Of a stretch of DNA of 64,000 nucleotides, positions 62,155 to 64,000 are shown one piece after another. The notes below the pieces were generated by a model. The model did no database searches and was not told the DNA's origin. It saw only the letters and a program-made list of their open reading frames with translations. How positions within the stretch are numbered: position 1 is the first letter of the stretch; every line of letters starts with the position of its first letter. Location of the stretch: assembly GCA_019454185.1 (NCBI GenBank), contig CP075368.1:2335649-2399648 (forward strand). Reading direction: 5' to 3'. A program made the position numbers and the translations under genes. This DNA is from Phycisphaeraceae bacterium (GTDB taxonomy: Bacteria > Planctomycetota > Phycisphaerae > Phycisphaerales > UBA1924).

Positions 62155-63420
62155 ATGAGACACGCCATCCTCTTCGATCTCGACCTCACGACCGACGGCT
62201 CACCCGTGCCCTTCGCGGGACCGGCGATCCTCTCTCCCCTTACCGACCTTCGCGCCGCCTTCGACGTGCGCACCGGCGCGCTCACGACGCTGGAACGCCT
62301 CTCCACATCCCTCCACATCGCCGGCGCGATCGTCCCGGAACCCATCGCACCCCTCACGCGCGAGCGCCACGCGTTCCCCGTCAACACCGGATTCGCGCTG
62401 CCTCATGGCTCCCCCGACGACATCCTCCTCCTCAGCGCCCGATGCCCACTCCCCATCTCCGAGGCGACGCATCTCGCCCCGGGCACCGCCATCGTCGAGC
62501 TCGCAACGGGACACCTCATCGCGTGGCGCACCACCATCGACAAGGCCCGCGCCGTCGCGAGCAACCACACCATCAGTCCCGACGCCGTCGGCCTTGTCGA
62601 AAAGCGAGTCCTTCTCACGAGGCCGTGGCACGTCCGAACCCTCCGCGACGCCTGCATCGCCGCGGATCTCAGCATCCTCGCCGGCTCCCCGACCGCCATC
62701 CCCGCCGGCGTCACACCCATCGGTGCCCACCCGATCCACATCGATCCCTCCGCCCGCGTCTATCCGACCGTTGTTCTCGATGCCGAGCACGGCCCCATCT
62801 GGATCGGTCCGCATGCCGTTGTCCGCCCCGGCTCCATCCTCATCGGCCCGTGCGCCATCGGCGAGCATTCGACCTTGCTCGACCGCGCGCTCATCAAGGG
62901 ACAGACCGCCATCGGACCACACTGCAAAGTCGCCGGCGAAGTGGGCGGCACCATCATCCAGGGATTCTCAAACAAAGCCCACGATGGGCACCTCGGCGAT
63001 TCGTGGCTCGGCGAGTGGGTCAACCTCGGCGCGGGCACGACCAACTCCAACCTCCTCAACACCTACGGCGAAGTCATCGCCAAGCCCACGCCCGGCGCGT
63101 CCAACGAACGCACCGGCGAGACCTTCCTGGGCGCGATCATCGGCGACCATGTCAAAGCAGCGATCTGCACACGCATCATGACCGGCGCGATCATCGGCAC
63201 CGGCACCATGTGGGCCGCCACCAAACCAATCAGCGGCACTATCCCCCCCTTCACCTGGGCCACCGACGCGGGCGAACGCCCCTATCGCTTCGACAAGTTC
63301 ATGGATGTAGCGAAGGCGGCAATGTCAAGGCGAAAAGCAGCACCGTCGGAAACATACGCAAGACGACTCGAAGAGATCACCACTGAGGGCCACGGAGAGC
63401 CACGGAGGGGAGCGCGTTAG
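62155..63420 (+). CDS. GlmU-like sugar nucleotidyltransferase with acyltransferase beta-helix
   Basis: The protein resembles the alternative GlmU family (bacterial glmU-like, TIGR03991 type) that pairs an N-terminal nucleotidyltransferase-like domain with a C-terminal left-handed beta-helix. The helix is seen in hexapeptide-like turns such as IWIGPHAVVRPGSILIGP and ALIKGQTAIGPHCKVAGEV. The family signature EWVNLGAGTTNSNLLNTYG (about residues 285-303) and IIGDHVKAAI follow. A role in UDP-GlcNAc or related sugar supply for the envelope is inferred. The last 15 codons are derived from the inverted repeat at 63377-63410, so the natural C-terminus may have been altered. The ATG has TACACT eight bases upstream. 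Confidence 0.82.
   Translation: MRHAILFDLDLTTDGSPVPFAGPAILSPLTDLRAAFDVRTGALTTLERLSTSLHIAGAIVPEPIAPLTRERHAFPVNTGFALPHGSPDDILLLSARCPLPISEATHLAPGTAIVELATGHLIAWRTTIDKARAVASNHTISPDAVGLVEKRVLLTRPWHVRTLRDACIAADLSILAGSPTAIPAGVTPIGAHPIHIDPSARVYPTVVLDAEHGPIWIGPHAVVRPGSILIGPCAIGEHSTLLDRALIKGQTAIGPHCKVAGEVGGTIIQGFSNKAHDGHLGDSWLGEWVNLGAGTTNSNLLNTYGEVIAKPTPGASNERTGETFLGAIIGDHVKAAICTRIMTGAIIGTGTMWAATKPISGTIPPFTWATDAGERPYRFDKFMDVAKAAMSRRKAAPSETYARRLEEITTEGHGEPRRGAR
63377..63410 (+). repeat. 34-nt CACGGAG-type repeat, left inverted copy
   Basis: The sequence contains three spaced CAC(T/G)GAG motifs and overlaps the last codons of the GlmU-like gene. The reverse complement of 63842-63875 matches it with three differences in 34 positions. 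The two copies face each other around the GxxExxY gene. Confidence 0.88.
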
Positions 63421-63423
63421 ACT
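63418..63423 (+). promoter_or_regulatory. Candidate -10 element for the GxxExxY gene
   Basis: TAGACT, overlapping the TAG stop of the GlmU-like gene, lies 24 bases before the GTG start, with CGGAGGA in between. It fits a short leader with a good ribosome site. The role is inferred. Confidence 0.45.
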
Positions 63424-63447
63424 CGTCAGTCAACGGAGGAACCACTC

Positions 63448-63822
63448 GTGCTGCTACATGAAGCCCTGACAGAGAAGATCATCGGAGCGGCCATAGAGGT
63501 GCATAAGAACCTGGGGCCGGGGCTGCTCGAATCGGCGTACGAAGCGTGCCTTGCACACGAGTTGGTTGCAATGGGACTCTCATTCACACGACAGAAGCCA
63601 TTGCCACTCGAGTACAAGGGCATGGTACTGGAGGCTGGCTATCGACTCGATCTGGTTGTCGAGGAGAGCGTGCTATTGGAGTTGAAATCCGTTGAGAAAA
63701 TCGAACCCATCCACGAGGCACAACTCATGACTTACATGCGGCTGTCCGGCCTTCGCGTCGGACTGCTCATCAACTTCAACGTTCTTGCGCTCCACACGGG
63801 TATCAAACGCCGTGTACGCTGA
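63448..63822 (+). CDS. GxxExxY protein (PD-(D/E)XK nuclease superfamily)
   Basis: The 124-residue protein carries the family signature GLLESAY (residues 25-31) and a nuclease-like core: D68 in YRLDLVV and E78-x-K80 in LLELKSVEKI. QLMTYMRLSGLRVGLLINFN follows, as is typical. Family members are often found as single genes in repeat-rich spots; their function is unknown. The start is a GTG with CGGAGGA 7 bases upstream. Base and codon use looks less GC-rich at third positions than in its neighbours, by eye. Inverted 34-nt repeats lie 37 bases before and 19 bases after it. Confidence 0.9.
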   Translation: MLLHEALTEKIIGAAIEVHKNLGPGLLESAYEACLAHELVAMGLSFTRQKPLPLEYKGMVLEAGYRLDLVVEESVLLELKSVEKIEPIHEAQLMTYMRLSGLRVGLLINFNVLALHTGIKRRVR

Positions 63823-63841
63823 TCCTGTCCCCGTATCCAAT

Positions 63842-63875
63842 CTCCTCCGTGGCACTCCGTGGCCCTCCGTGGTGA
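63842..63875 (-). repeat. 34-nt CACGGAG-type repeat, right inverted copy
   Basis: This copy on the minus strand matches the repeat at 63377-63410 in 31 of 34 positions. It lies 19 bases before the polA start codon, so it occupies the polA leader or promoter region. Confidence 0.88.
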
Positions 63876-63894
63876 ATGCTCTTTGGATCGACGC

Positions 63895-64000
63895 ATGAAA
63901 ACCCTCTACCTCATCGACGGCTACGCCCAGTTCTTCCGCGCCTACCACGCCATCCGCACGCCCATGACCAGCCCCGTCACCAAAGAGCCCACGAACATGA
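63895..64000 (+). CDS. polA: DNA polymerase I, N-terminal end (partial)
   Basis: The window cuts this gene after 35 codons. The sequence LYLIDGYAQFFRAYHAIR matches the start of the 5'-3' exonuclease domain of DNA polymerase I, where the first Asp of LIDG binds metal. No Shine-Dalgarno sequence is clear before the ATG, and the CACGGAG repeat sits 19 bases upstream. A stand-alone exonuclease (FEN-like) is the alternative, but the length cannot be judged here. Confidence 0.75.
   Translation, partial: MKTLYLIDGYAQFFRAYHAIRTPMTSPVTKEPTNM

Overview
The window looks like chromosomal DNA of a planctomycete, most likely of the class Phycisphaerae. This is inferred from gene content and not from a marker gene. 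The DNA is GC-rich and densely coded, with short intergenic gaps. It carries an ECF sigma factor next to a membrane serine/threonine kinase. It also has a secreted protein ending in a PEP-CTERM-like tail of the PAPGPLAL...RRRR type, and a double-VWA protein coupled to a DUF4175-like membrane protein. A B-type succinate dehydrogenase, a UbiE/MenG methyltransferase and the alternative GlmU-like family are present as well. A complete mreBCD cluster is present, unlike in many classical planctomycetes. No rRNA, tRNA, CRISPR array, insertion sequence or prophage was seen.

Layout: 1-2.8 kb holds birA and nadC (minus) and fabI (plus). 2.9-9.7 kb holds a small protein, a membrane-protein gene split in two by a 4-bp microsatellite, and an sdhCAB operon with a nucleotidyltransferase-like gene inserted between sdhA and sdhB. 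A DUF1844 gene follows. 9.8-13.2 kb holds a peptidyl-prolyl-isomerase-like lipoprotein, a YraN protein and an orphan histidine kinase. 13.3-17.6 kb holds two secreted tail-fibre-like proteins that share a nearly identical 562-bp segment. miaB and a poly-glycine PEP-CTERM-like protein follow. 20.5-25.1 kb is a translationally coupled ECF sigma / anti-sigma / secreted protein / xylulokinase operon.

25.3-32.6 kb holds a cobalamin-fold protein lacking the cobalt-ligating His, menG, an M48 lipoprotein protease, an M19 dipeptidase, two zinc-ribbon paralogues, an unpaired CoA-transferase B subunit and a PP2C phosphatase. 32.6-41.8 kb is a compact chemosensory operon (cheW-cheR-cheA-cheX-cheY-fapA-cheB) with a chemoreceptor upstream that has a CXXCH haem motif. 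Next come a LuxR-type regulator with a degenerate receiver, an AgcS symporter with an extra soluble domain, and a CocE-type hydrolase lipoprotein. The VWA/DUF4175 pair, trpD, a 160-nt foldback element, the kinase/ECF pair and a coiled-coil secreted protein follow. The window ends with mreBCD, a HAD phosphatase, a GlmU-like gene, a GxxExxY nuclease-fold gene flanked by inverted 34-nt repeats, and the first codons of polA.

Two patterns stand out. First, nine genes have a TANNNT hexamer 5-8 nt (six in seven cases) before the start codon, which suggests leaderless transcripts are common here. Second, the GxxExxY gene between inverted CACGGAG-type repeats, wedged between a GlmU-like gene and polA, looks like a small transposable or repeat-borne unit.
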